The position numbers and the translations under genes were made by a program. Shown in pieces: positions 1 to 5,612 of a stretch of 8,393 nt of DNA. The notes beneath the pieces are model-generated. The model did not search any database. It saw only the letters and a list, made by a program, of their open reading frames with translations, and was not told the origin of the DNA. The stretch lies in the NCBI GenBank assembly GCA_958415525.1, contig CATYZE010000048.1, positions 1 through 8,393 on the forward strand, in the 5' to 3' direction. Source of the stretch: an uncultured Collinsella sp. GTDB lineage: Bacteria > Actinomycetota > Coriobacteriia > Coriobacteriales > Coriobacteriaceae. How positions within the stretch are numbered: position 1 is the stretch's first letter; each line of letters begins with the position of its first letter.

Positions 1-43
1 CACCCAAGGCACGTGCGGCCCACCACCGCGACGACAAGTGGCG

Positions 44-113
44 AAAAATGGAACGGGCTCCAGATTGCCCATGCGAGCGCAAAAGCACGCAGCGGCAATC
101 TGGGGCCCGTCCC
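44..113 (-). terminator. Rho-independent terminator of the pyrG-xerD operon
   Basis: A long inverted repeat pairs 50-69 with 94-113: about 20 base pairs with one mismatch and one wobble on the transcribed strand. A short inner stem continues the hairpin toward a loop around 78-83. Read on the minus strand, the hairpin is followed by a run of five T (44-48). It begins about 33 bases after the xerD stop codon. The stem is longer than usual for a terminator. No T-run follows on the plus side, so it acts for leftward transcription only. Confidence 0.85.
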
Positions 114-146
114 CAAATACCTATAGATATGCAGGCCAGCGATGTG

Positions 147-1088
147 TTAACGATGTGCCAGCGGGTGCGCCGCCAGATAGACCTCGGTCAGTTGCGTACG
201 ATCGACATGCGTGTAGACCTGCGTGGTCGATATATCGGCATGTCCCAAGATCTCCTGTAGCACACGGAGGTCTGCGCCGCCCGCAAGCATATGGGTGGCA
301 AAGGAGTGGCGCAGCGTATGGGGATGGAGTCCCACCAGCCCTACCTGGCGCCCGTAGCGCTCACAGATGGCATGGATGCCCTGGCGCGACAGACGGCGGC
401 CGTTCTTATTTAAAAAGACCGCCGAGGTCTCGGTTCCGTGGGCATGGGCCGCCAAGCGAGAACGCCCCTCAGTTATATAGCGCGTCAGAGCTCGCGCCGC
501 GCTTCCCACCAGCGGGGACAGGCGTTCCTTTGAGCCCTTACCGCGAACGAGCACAAAGCCATCGTCGATATGGATATCGCCCACATCGAGCCCCACCAAC
601 TCGCTCACACGCAAGCCGCATCCGTAGAGCACTTCCAAGATGGCATGGTCGCGCAAGCCCATCTCGCCCTCGGGGAAGTCTTGATCGAGCAGCGCCGAGA
701 CATCCTCCACCGATAGATACTCCGGCAAACGCTCAGCCTTTTTAGGCAGGCGCAACGCCGCCGTTGGATTTTGGGCAACAATCCCATCGCGCACCAAAAA
801 GGCATGCAGGCCCTTCACGGCAGCAAGCGCACGCTCCACCGAGGCATCGGAATAGCCCCCATCGCGACGGTCGGCGACAAAGCCCTCCACGACCTGACGA
901 GTCACCTCATCAAAAGACATGATGCCCGCCCGCTCCAGATAGGCGCAGTACGTCGTCAGGTCACGACGATAGGCCGCAATCGTGTTGCGCGCCAAACCCC
1001 GCTCGACCGCGAGGTAATCGAGATACTCCCCCGCCGCCACGGCGAGCGACGAGGGAGTAGCTTCGGTATGTTCTTTGTTCGCCGGCAC
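147..1088 (-). CDS. xerD: Tyrosine recombinase, XerC/XerD type (probably XerD)
   Basis: Site-specific recombinase that, with a partner Xer protein, resolves chromosome dimers at dif during cell division. From the GTG start it has 313 residues (E. coli XerD has 298). Residues about 15-105 form the SAM-like N-terminal core-binding domain (ERGLARNTIAAYRRDL at 29-44). Residues about 125-305 form the catalytic domain. All the expected catalytic residues are visible: Arg160 in GCGLRVSEL, Lys184 in GKGSKER, His257 and Arg260 in HTLRHSFATH, His283 in LGH, and the nucleophile Tyr292 in QVYTHV; their spacing matches E. coli XerD. No ATG is available between the pyrG stop and the conserved domain. GTG at 1088, two bases after the pyrG stop, is the best start and implies translational coupling; the frame stays open farther upstream, but that part lies inside pyrG. 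Whether it is XerD or XerC cannot be settled from one paralogue; pyrG linkage and the residue spacing favour XerD. Confidence 0.9.
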   Translation of the reverse strand: MPANKEHTEATPSSLAVAAGEYLDYLAVERGLARNTIAAYRRDLTTYCAYLERAGIMSFDEVTRQVVEGFVADRRDGGYSDASVERALAAVKGLHAFLVRDGIVAQNPTAALRLPKKAERLPEYLSVEDVSALLDQDFPEGEMGLRDHAILEVLYGCGLRVSELVGLDVGDIHIDDGFVLVRGKGSKERLSPLVGSAARALTRYITEGRSRLAAHAHGTETSAVFLNKNGRRLSRQGIHAICERYGRQVGLVGLHPHTLRHSFATHMLAGGADLRVLQEILGHADISTTQVYTHVDRTQLTEVYLAAHPLAHR

Positions 1089-1090
1089 CC

Positions 1091-2752
1091 TTAGTCCGTA
1101 GCGAGGTTCATGGGCGTCACCTGCAGGCGATCGACGCCCTCGTGCTGACCGATCGAGGCACGCACGAACTCTCGGAACAGCGGCTGCGGGTTGGTCGGAC
1201 GGCTCTTGAACTCGGGGTGAGCCTGGGTTGCCACATACCACGGATGCACGTCGCGCGGCAGCTCGACCATCTCGACCAGGCGCTCGTCGGGCGAGAGGCC
1301 AGAGATAACCAAGCCGGCGTCCTCGAGCTGGTCGCGGAAGGCGTTGTTAAACTCAAAGCGGTGACGGTGACGCTCGTAGACGAGATCTTCGCCATATGCC
1401 TCGCGAGCGAGGGTATCGGCGGCGAGCTTGCACGGATAGGCGCCCAGACGCATGGTGCCGCCCTTCTCGGTCACATCCTCCTGCGAGCTCATCAGATCGA
1501 TGACGCTAAACGGACCGTCCGGGTCGAACTCGGAGGAGCTGGCGCCGGCAAGGCCGACGACGTTGCGGGCGAACTCGCACACGGCCACCTGCATACCCAG
1601 GCAAATGCCCAGATACGGAATCTTGTGCTCGCGGGCAAACTCGGCCGCGAGGATCTTGCCCTCCAGGGCGCGCTTGCCAAAGCCGCCGGGGACCAGGATG
1701 CCCGAAGCGTCGCCCAGAACTTCGGAGACATTCTGCTCGTCGAGGCTCTCGCCGTCGACCAGCTGGACGTCCACATGGCGATCGTAGAAGACGCCCGCAT
1801 GGTGCAGGGCCTCGATAACCGACAGGTACGCATCGGGCAGCTGCGTATACTTGCCCACGACGGCGATCTTCACCTTGTCGGCGTGATGGTTGGCGTGATT
1901 CTGTTTGCGCAGGAACTCGTTCCACTCGCTCATGTCGCGCTCACGCGGATCCAGACCCAGGCGCTCGCAAATGCGCAGGTCAAAGTCCTGCTCGGCAAGC
2001 AGCTGCGGAACATCGTAAATGCTCGCGCAGTCCTCGTTGGTAAAGACGCAATCGGTGTCGACGTCGCAGAAGCTTGCGATCTTTCCGCGGATAGCGTCAT
2101 CGATATGGTGGTCGGAGCGCAGCACGATGATATCGGGCTGGATGCCAAAACTGCGGAGCTCCTTGACGGAATGCTGCGTGGGCTTGGTCTTGACCTCGTG
2201 GGCGGCGGCGATATAGGGAACGAGCGACACGTGGATGTAGCAGACGTTCTCGGGGCCGGCCTCCTTGCGGTACTGACGAATGGCCTCGACAAACGGTTGG
2301 GACTCGATGTCGCCGATCGTGCCGCCCAGCTCGGTGATGACTACATCAGAGCCGGTCTGCTCCTCGATGCGGCGGAACTTGTCCTTAATGGCATTGGTGA
2401 CGTGAGGAATCACCTGCACGGTACCGCCCAAAAAGTCGCCGCGACGCTCGCGGGCGATGAGGCTTTTGTAGATGGCACCGGTCGTAAAGTTGGAATCGCG
2501 GGTCAGGTTCTCATCAATAAAGCGCTCGTAATGACCCAGGTCCAGGTCGGACTCGTAACCATCCTCGGTTACAAAGACCTCACCATGCTGGAACGGGCTC
2601 ATGGTACCGGGGTCGACGTTCAGATACGGGTCGGCCTTCTGCATCGTTACTTTGTAGCCACGCGACTTGAGCAGACGGCCCAGCGAGGCCGCGGTGATAC
2701 CCTTGCCCAAGGACGAAACCACGCCACCGGTTACGAACACATGCTTGGTCAT
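1091..2752 (-). CDS. pyrG: CTP synthase (glutamine-hydrolysing)
   Basis: Cytosolic enzyme that converts UTP, ATP and glutamine to CTP, the last step of pyrimidine nucleotide synthesis. It has 553 residues, close to the family norm of about 545. Residues 1-265 are the synthetase (amidoligase) domain: the start TKHVFVTGGVVSSLGKGI carries the ATP-binding loop, and SPFQHGEVFVTEDG (52-65), ELGGTIGDIES (141-151) and the KTKPTQHSVKELR region (188-200) are nearly invariant in the family. Residues about 295-535 are a class I glutamine amidotransferase: PGGFGKRALEGK (355-366) forms the oxyanion region, Cys384 in LGICLGMQ is the nucleophile, and His512 and Glu514 in AHPEF complete the triad. The ATG at 2752 gives the canonical N-terminus; a modest AGGT ribosome site lies upstream. 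It shares an operon with the recombinase gene, which begins 2 bases after the pyrG stop. It is separated from the preceding winged-helix gene by a terminator, so it is probably transcribed from its own promoter. Confidence 0.98.
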   Translation of the reverse strand: MTKHVFVTGGVVSSLGKGITAASLGRLLKSRGYKVTMQKADPYLNVDPGTMSPFQHGEVFVTEDGYESDLDLGHYERFIDENLTRDSNFTTGAIYKSLIARERRGDFLGGTVQVIPHVTNAIKDKFRRIEEQTGSDVVITELGGTIGDIESQPFVEAIRQYRKEAGPENVCYIHVSLVPYIAAAHEVKTKPTQHSVKELRSFGIQPDIIVLRSDHHIDDAIRGKIASFCDVDTDCVFTNEDCASIYDVPQLLAEQDFDLRICERLGLDPRERDMSEWNEFLRKQNHANHHADKVKIAVVGKYTQLPDAYLSVIEALHHAGVFYDRHVDVQLVDGESLDEQNVSEVLGDASGILVPGGFGKRALEGKILAAEFAREHKIPYLGICLGMQVAVCEFARNVVGLAGASSSEFDPDGPFSVIDLMSSQEDVTEKGGTMRLGAYPCKLAADTLAREAYGEDLVYERHRHRFEFNNAFRDQLEDAGLVISGLSPDERLVEMVELPRDVHPWYVATQAHPEFKSRPTNPQPLFREFVRASIGQHEGVDRLQVTPMNLATD

Positions 2753-2770
2753 ATTGAGTTACCTGCGCTT

Positions 2771-2802
2771 CCCGTAGAAGTTGTTTATCCACATCTTACG
2801 GG
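2771..2802 (-). promoter_or_regulatory. Inverted repeat in the pyrG leader
   Basis: CCCGTA (2771-2776) pairs perfectly with TACGGG (2797-2802), enclosing a 20-base loop. It lies in the pyrG 5' leader and its loop contains the DnaA-box sequence at 2785-2793. No T-run follows, so it is not a terminator. The 6-pair stem with a large loop is only weakly convincing as RNA structure. It may instead be a protein-binding dyad or chance. Confidence 0.3.
2785..2793 (+). promoter_or_regulatory. Perfect consensus DnaA box in the pyrG leader
   Basis: The sequence TTATCCACA matches the strongest DnaA-binding consensus at all nine positions. It lies 33 bases upstream of the pyrG start codon and about 15 bases downstream of the likely -10 element, a position where bound DnaA could hinder early transcription. 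A 9-base exact match is expected by chance about 0.06 times in a window of this size on two strands, so coincidence is possible. No cluster of further boxes is visible, so this is not an origin. Confidence 0.5.
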
Positions 2803-2807
2803 TCTTC

Positions 2808-2839
2808 ATTGTAATACTCGCGCCGCGGACCGTCCGCAA
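2808..2839 (-). promoter_or_regulatory. Probable pyrG promoter
   Basis: On the minus strand, TATTACAAT (2808-2816) offers two overlapping -10 hexamers: TACAAT (five of six matches) or TATTAC (four of six). TTGCGG (2834-2839) is 17 bases upstream of TATTAC and would be the -35 element, matching only three of six. The location is right: just after the terminator of the previous gene, giving a leader of about 50 bases. The -35/spacer region is occupied by a perfect palindrome, which suggests repressor or activator control. The exact hexamers are uncertain. Confidence 0.5.
2825..2837. promoter_or_regulatory. 13-base palindrome overlapping the pyrG promoter (candidate operator)
   Basis: GCGGAC, one central base, then GTCCGC form a perfect inverted repeat. 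It sits between and over the putative -10 and -35 elements of pyrG. This geometry is typical of an operator for a dimeric regulator. The binding protein is unknown; the winged-helix protein encoded just upstream is an obvious but untested candidate. Confidence 0.4.
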
Positions 2840-2872
2840 TTTTTCTCGCGTGCGATTGCATTTCTCAATCTT

Positions 2873-2906
2873 GAAACAAAACGCCGCCCGGTTTCCCAGG
2901 CGGCGT
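2873..2906 (-). terminator. Rho-independent terminator of the winged-helix gene
   Basis: An 11-pair GC-rich stem (2881-2891 with 2896-2906, one wobble) is closed by a GAAA tetraloop on the transcribed strand and followed by TTTTGTTTC. It starts 25 bases after the stop codon of the winged-helix gene. It insulates that gene from pyrG. Confidence 0.92.
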
Positions 2907-2930
2907 CGCTATGGCAAGGGTTACATGCTG

Positions 2931-3269
2931 CTATCGATCAGCAACCTCGTCCTCAAGCATTTCTTGAACGAGCATGCCAGTACGGACGCCCTCAAGATAC
3001 CACTCACCACGTTCGGTGAGGCAAATGCCATTTGCAAGCTGACCGCCGTCGTCGCTATAACGCGAGACGACATCAATCATACCTTCGGAATCCAAGCGAT
3101 CGATTGCGGCGCGGGCACGATACGGCGAAACCCCCACGCGCTCGGCAAGCGTTTTGCGCGAGAAACCATACGGCCCGCCATTGTCTTCGGTTTGCTGGTC
3201 GATCTCCATCAACACCAGCACCTCGACACGCTTCATATCGTTAACACTCGCACGACCCTTGCCCGCCAT
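2931..3269 (-). CDS. Small winged-helix DNA-binding protein of unknown target
   Basis: A 112-residue protein, predicted cytosolic, with no signal peptide or membrane segment. Residues about 12-27 form a first helix (MKRVEVLVLMEIDQQT). Residues 36-61 read as a helix-turn-helix (SRKTLAERVGVSPYRARAAIDRLDSE), and 62-87 as a beta wing ending in CLTERGEWYL, a pattern common in MarR-like winged-helix proteins. The C-terminus (95-112) is helical and acidic (EMLEDEVAD) and could serve dimerisation. I chose ATG 3269 because GAGGAGG lies 5 bases before it. An ATG 18 codons upstream (3323) would add a poorly conserved-looking stretch that includes this ribosome site. The gene stands alone between two terminators. 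The fold is clear, but I do not recognise a named family; a transcriptional regulator is the likely role. Regulation of adjacent pyrG or of itself is speculation. Confidence 0.85.
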   Translation of the reverse strand: MAGKGRASVNDMKRVEVLVLMEIDQQTEDNGGPYGFSRKTLAERVGVSPYRARAAIDRLDSEGMIDVVSRYSDDGGQLANGICLTERGEWYLEGVRTGMLVQEMLEDEVADR

Positions 3270-3274
3270 AGCAG

Positions 3275-3281
3275 CCTCCTC
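3275..3281 (-). promoter_or_regulatory. Strong ribosome binding site that decides the winged-helix start
   Basis: GAGGAGG on the minus strand, 5 bases upstream of ATG 3269, is close to a perfect Shine-Dalgarno sequence. It supports the shorter 112-residue product over the longer in-frame start at 3323. Confidence 0.8.
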
Positions 3282-3386
3282 AAACCGAGCACGAGCATCT
3301 AACGCGCCGTGCGCGACCGACACACCTCACGATGGCAGGTAATATCCATCATGCGGCATCCCGCTAAGGATGAAACAGTTACGGTT

Positions 3387-3394
3387 ATTGTATA
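3387..3394 (-). promoter_or_regulatory. Candidate -10 element for the winged-helix gene
   Basis: TATACAAT on the minus strand contains TACAAT (five of six matches to the -10 consensus). It is the best match between the upstream terminator and the gene, but no good -35 sits at the expected distance. Transcription from here would give a leader of about 110 bases. The element is enclosed by CGGT and ACCG half-sites (3383-3398), a possible operator-like dyad. Confidence 0.4.
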
Positions 3395-3458
3395 CCGCTC
3401 AAATTGTTTCTAGGCAGGTAAACAGCTATTTTTCGCCGAAATAGACGCTTTATTGATC

Positions 3459-3491
3459 AAAAAGCCGTACCGGGCGCTAACCCGATACGGC
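3459..3491 (-). terminator. Rho-independent terminator of the DUF1846 gene
   Basis: An 11-pair stem (3464-3474 with 3481-3491, one wobble) with a 6-base loop is followed on the transcribed strand by five T (3459-3463). It begins 34 bases after the DUF1846 stop codon. A textbook terminator. Confidence 0.93.
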
Positions 3492-3525
3492 CAAAATGCA
3501 ATGCAATTACCGCGGTGCTTCAAAC

Positions 3526-5007
3526 TTAGCGATGGAAGAAACCGCGGCGTTCAAACTTGGGCTCGCAGCACACGTTGATGCCCAACTTGCGCAGTACCGT
3601 CTCGTCCGTCGGCGAGATAATCACGCTAAAGAAGGCGTCGCAACCGCGCAGCTGCTCCAGACCCGAAAGGACGCGAGCGGCCGTCTCACTCGTGGCCGAG
3701 GTGATCGACAGCGCCATAAGCGTCTCGTCGGTGTGGAGGCGCGGGTTTTTGCTGCCCAGGAAATGCGTCTTGAGCTTGCTGATGGGCTCGATCGCCTCAT
3801 CGCTAATGACCTCGAGCTCAAGGTCGACGCCCGAGACATGCTTGAGGGCGTTCATAATGAGCGAACTTGCGGCGCCCAGGCGCGTGGAGGTCTTACCGGT
3901 CACCACGGAGCCATCGGGCATGACCATGGCACCCACGGGACCACCCGTCAGCTGCTCCCTGGTGAGGGCCGCCGAGCGCGCCGGTGAGTAGTTCTTATCG
4001 ATGCCGGCTTTCTTCATAATAATCTTGAGACGGTCGACTTGCTCATCGCCCACGCCGGTACGGCGCACATTTTCGACCGCGGTAAAGTAGCGGCGAACGA
4101 TCTCCATCTTGGAAGCGTCGCGGCAGGCATCGTCATCGGTGATGGCAAAGCCGACCATATTGACGCCCATGTCCGTAGGGCTCTGGTAGGGGCTCTTGCC
4201 CAGGATCTTTTCCATCAGGGCACGGACTACCGGGAAGGCCTCGACGTCGCGGTTGTAGTTGACCGTGGTCTTGTTGTAGGCCTCCAGGTGGAAGGAGTCG
4301 ATGATATTGGCGTCGTCGAGGTCAGCCGTGGCGGCCTCGTAGGCAATATTGACCGGATGCGTAAGGGGCAGATTCCAAACCGGAAAGGTCTCGAATTTGG
4401 CATAGCCGGCGGCCGTGCCATGCTTGTGCTCGTGATAGAGCTGAGACAGGCAGGTGGCGAGCTTGCCCGAGCCAGGACCGGGGGCAGTGACCACAACGAG
4501 CGGTCGGGTGGTCTCGACAAACTCGTTCTTGCCATAGCCGTCGTCGGACACGATCAGATCGACATCGTGCGGATACCCCTCGATGGGATAGTGCAGTTTG
4601 GCGGGAATACCGAGCGCGTTCAGGCGGTTGCGGAACACATCGGCAGCGGGCTGGCCGGCGTACTGGGTGATGACCACAGCCGCGACGGCAAAGCCGTTGC
4701 CGCGGAACAGGTCAACCAGACGCAGCACATCCTCGTCATAGGTAATGCCCAGGTCACCACGAGCCTTGTTTTTCTCGATGTGGTTCGCGTTGATCGCGAT
4801 GATAACCTCGACATCGTCGGCGATGCTCTTGAGCATGCGGAACTTGCTGTCCGGCTCAAAACCCGGCAGTACACGACTCGCATGATAGTCATCGAACAGC
4901 TTGCCGCCAAACTCCAAATACAGCTTGCCGCCAAACTGCGAGATGCGCTCCTTAATATGAGCGGCCTGCAGCTCGATATACTTCGCGTTGTCGAAACCCT
5001 GGCGCAT
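3526..5007 (-). CDS. DUF1846 domain-containing protein, function unknown
   Basis: A 493-residue cytosolic protein that I recognise as the DUF1846 family, a conserved family of Gram-positive and anaerobic bacteria with solved structures but no assigned reaction. Characteristic stretches are GFDNAKYIELQAAHIKERI near the N-terminus, YLEFGGKLFDDYHASRVLPGF (30-50), and the glycine-rich loop APGPGSGKLATCLSQLYHE (175-193). That loop resembles, but does not match, a canonical Walker A loop (GPGSGK at 177-182). Later conserved blocks are FPVWNLPLTHPVNIAYEAATADL (208-230) and SPTDMGVNMVGFAITDD (276-292). A phosphate- or nucleotide-binding role for the glycine-rich loop is inference. The length is normal for the family and there is no sign of damage. 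The ATG at 5007 has GGGAG 6 bases upstream. It is a single-gene unit, with a TATAAT element 42-47 bases before the start and a strong terminator after it. Adjacency to the arc genes does not show shared function. Confidence 0.9.
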   Translation of the reverse strand: MRQGFDNAKYIELQAAHIKERISQFGGKLYLEFGGKLFDDYHASRVLPGFEPDSKFRMLKSIADDVEVIIAINANHIEKNKARGDLGITYDEDVLRLVDLFRGNGFAVAAVVITQYAGQPAADVFRNRLNALGIPAKLHYPIEGYPHDVDLIVSDDGYGKNEFVETTRPLVVVTAPGPGSGKLATCLSQLYHEHKHGTAAGYAKFETFPVWNLPLTHPVNIAYEAATADLDDANIIDSFHLEAYNKTTVNYNRDVEAFPVVRALMEKILGKSPYQSPTDMGVNMVGFAITDDDACRDASKMEIVRRYFTAVENVRRTGVGDEQVDRLKIIMKKAGIDKNYSPARSAALTREQLTGGPVGAMVMPDGSVVTGKTSTRLGAASSLIMNALKHVSGVDLELEVISDEAIEPISKLKTHFLGSKNPRLHTDETLMALSITSATSETAARVLSGLEQLRGCDAFFSVIISPTDETVLRKLGINVCCEPKFERRGFFHR

Positions 5008-5048
5008 GTATGGCTCCCGTCCCGTTTCGTAAATTAAGTTCCTACGCG

Positions 5049-5054
5049 ATTATA
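5049..5054 (-). promoter_or_regulatory. -10 element of the DUF1846 promoter
   Basis: A perfect TATAAT on the minus strand lies 42 bases upstream of the DUF1846 start codon, predicting a leader of about 35 bases. No convincing -35 is seen at 16-18 bases; the upstream sequence is GC-rich. A GGAG/CTCC dyad (5057-5070) lies in the spacer and might bind a regulator. Confidence 0.6.
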
Positions 5055-5116
5055 ACGGAGCAGACCCTCCCCGATGCCCAGGCCATCAACAGGCACCAAC
5101 CAAACACGCCATCGAT

Positions 5117-5185
5117 AAGTTGCGGTGAAATGGCTCCTGTTTAACCCCTCAAGACGGCCAAACGGGAACTATTCCACCGCAACTT
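5117..5185. repeat. Long imperfect hairpin with perfect 11-base terminal arms
   Basis: AAGTTGCGGTG (5117-5127) is exactly the reverse complement of 5175-5185. The pairing continues inward with interruptions, including CCTGTTT (5136-5142) against AAACGGG (5159-5165) with one wobble. Total span is 69 bases. No T-run lies on either side, so it is not an ordinary terminator. It resembles a small dispersed palindromic intergenic element; that it recurs elsewhere in the genome is inference. Confidence 0.6.
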
Positions 5186-5264
5186 CCCCTTTTGGCGCAA
5201 AGTAACCTGATCCCTTTGTACCAACAGCAGAAACGTCGCGGGCAGAGAACGGACAGCGAACAGA

Positions 5265-5353
5265 CACCAGAGCGAGCAAGCCGCCCCCTGCGCCAACAAT
5301 GGCAGCGCCGCAGGTTGAGCATAAGTCAGCGAAAGCCCACCAGAGCGAGCAAG
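5265..5353. repeat. 16-base direct repeat pair
   Basis: CACCAGAGCGAGCAAG occurs at 5265-5280 and again exactly at 5338-5353, with start points 73 bases apart. An exact 16-mer duplication is far above chance. It may mark a tandem-duplicated unit or a target for a DNA- or RNA-binding factor. The sequence between the copies is not otherwise repeated. Confidence 0.7.
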
Positions 5354-5443
5354 GTGACGTGAAAGAGGAGGGCATAGGCCTTTTGGCCATGCCCGACGAT
5401 TGAACGTCAGATTGCCGCTCTGGCGGGCTTGCAGCGTCGAGTG

Positions 5444-5471
5444 GTTCCGGCGTTTGGTAAAACGCCGGAAC
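5444..5471. repeat. Perfect 12-base-pair hairpin with a 4-base loop
   Basis: GTTCCGGCGTTT (5444-5455) pairs perfectly with 5460-5471 around a GGTA loop. On the minus strand the following bases are not T-rich, so termination is unlikely from this hairpin alone. It lies immediately after the more terminator-like hairpin at 5480-5510 and could protect the arc transcript 3' end. Confidence 0.6.
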
Positions 5472-5474
5472 ACA

Positions 5475-5510
5475 AGAGCGCCCCCTCCCGCGCACGGAAC
5501 GGGAGGGGGC
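5475..5510 (-). terminator. Probable terminator of the carrier gene / arc transcript
   Basis: A perfect 11-pair, very GC-rich stem (5480-5490 with 5500-5510) with a 9-base loop is followed on the minus strand by GCTCTTGTGTT, only moderately T-rich. It is the most terminator-like of the structures after the carrier stop codon, 103 bases downstream. Leakage or factor dependence is possible given the weak U-tract. Confidence 0.5.
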
Positions 5511-5526
5511 TAAAGGTAGGAGTCTA

Positions 5527-5547
5527 CCGGTGGGTTGACCCCACCGG
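5527..5547. repeat. 8-base-pair hairpin downstream of the carrier gene
   Basis: CCGGTGGG (5527-5534) pairs perfectly with 5540-5547 across a 5-base loop. No T-run follows on the minus strand. Its GTGGGG arm on the minus strand is complementary to the CCCCAC core of the tandem repeat at 5591-5612, so alternative pairing in the transcript is possible. Confidence 0.5.
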
Positions 5548-5590
5548 ACAGACGATGACCAGGTGATCCTTTACAGGATCGTCAAGGTTT

Positions 5591-5612
5591 CCGTGGGGTA
5601 CCCGTGGGGTAC
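5591..5612. repeat. 11-base tandem direct repeat directly after the carrier stop codon
   Basis: CCGTGGGGTAC is present twice without a gap (5591-5601 and 5602-5612) and abuts the stop codon of the carrier gene exactly. In the transcript each copy reads GTACCCCACGG. A recent slippage duplication or a binding site are both possible. Confidence 0.75.

Larger units (their letters stand above)
5038..5612. other. 575-base region without a convincing gene, rich in repeats
   Basis: This gap between the carrier gene and the DUF1846 gene holds at least five inverted repeats (5117-5185, 5444-5471, 5480-5510, 5527-5547, 5565-5580), a 16-base direct repeat and an 11-base tandem repeat. The DUF1846 promoter lies at its left end. 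Two overlapping open frames on the minus strand (5141-5473 and 5169-5495) give arginine-, serine- and leucine-rich translations without domain signatures or good ribosome sites, and I do not call them genes. The stretch looks like a decayed or non-coding repeat element next to the 3' end of the arc transcript. Confidence 0.6.

Noticed and set aside
1..43. End or start of a further gene at the left edge
   Set aside because: Only 43 bases remain beyond the terminator tail; no frame or motif can be supported.
38..745. Plus-strand open frame of 235 codons opposite the recombinase gene
   Set aside because: Arg/Pro/Ala-rich shadow translation overlapping a terminator and the complete xerD catalytic domain.
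147..1088. Integrase of a prophage or genomic island
   Set aside because: Length, residue spacing and operon with pyrG fit the housekeeping Xer recombinase. No tRNA, attachment site or phage genes are nearby.
2785..2793. Replication origin
   Set aside because: Only one DnaA box, no cluster, no AT-rich unwinding region, and no dnaA/dnaN neighbours.
2753..2813. Bacillus-type CTP-sensing attenuator (G-run start plus leader terminator) for pyrG
   Set aside because: The likely transcript start is not a G run, and the leader contains no stem followed by a T-run before the start codon.
1142..3019. Very long open frame on the plus strand (625 codons) opposite pyrG
   Set aside because: It is the antisense shadow of pyrG: high GC at third positions removes stops on the opposite strand. 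Its translation has no recognisable domain, while pyrG on the other strand is unmistakable.
4039..5037. Open frame of 332 codons on the plus strand opposite DUF1846
   Set aside because: Antisense shadow of an intact conserved gene, with no ribosome site or domain.
5141..5495. Two overlapping minus-strand open frames of 108-110 codons in the intergenic region
   Set aside because: Both are rich in Arg, Ser and Leu, lack good ribosome sites, overlap hairpins and a direct repeat, and match no fold I recognise. More likely non-coding repeat sequence.
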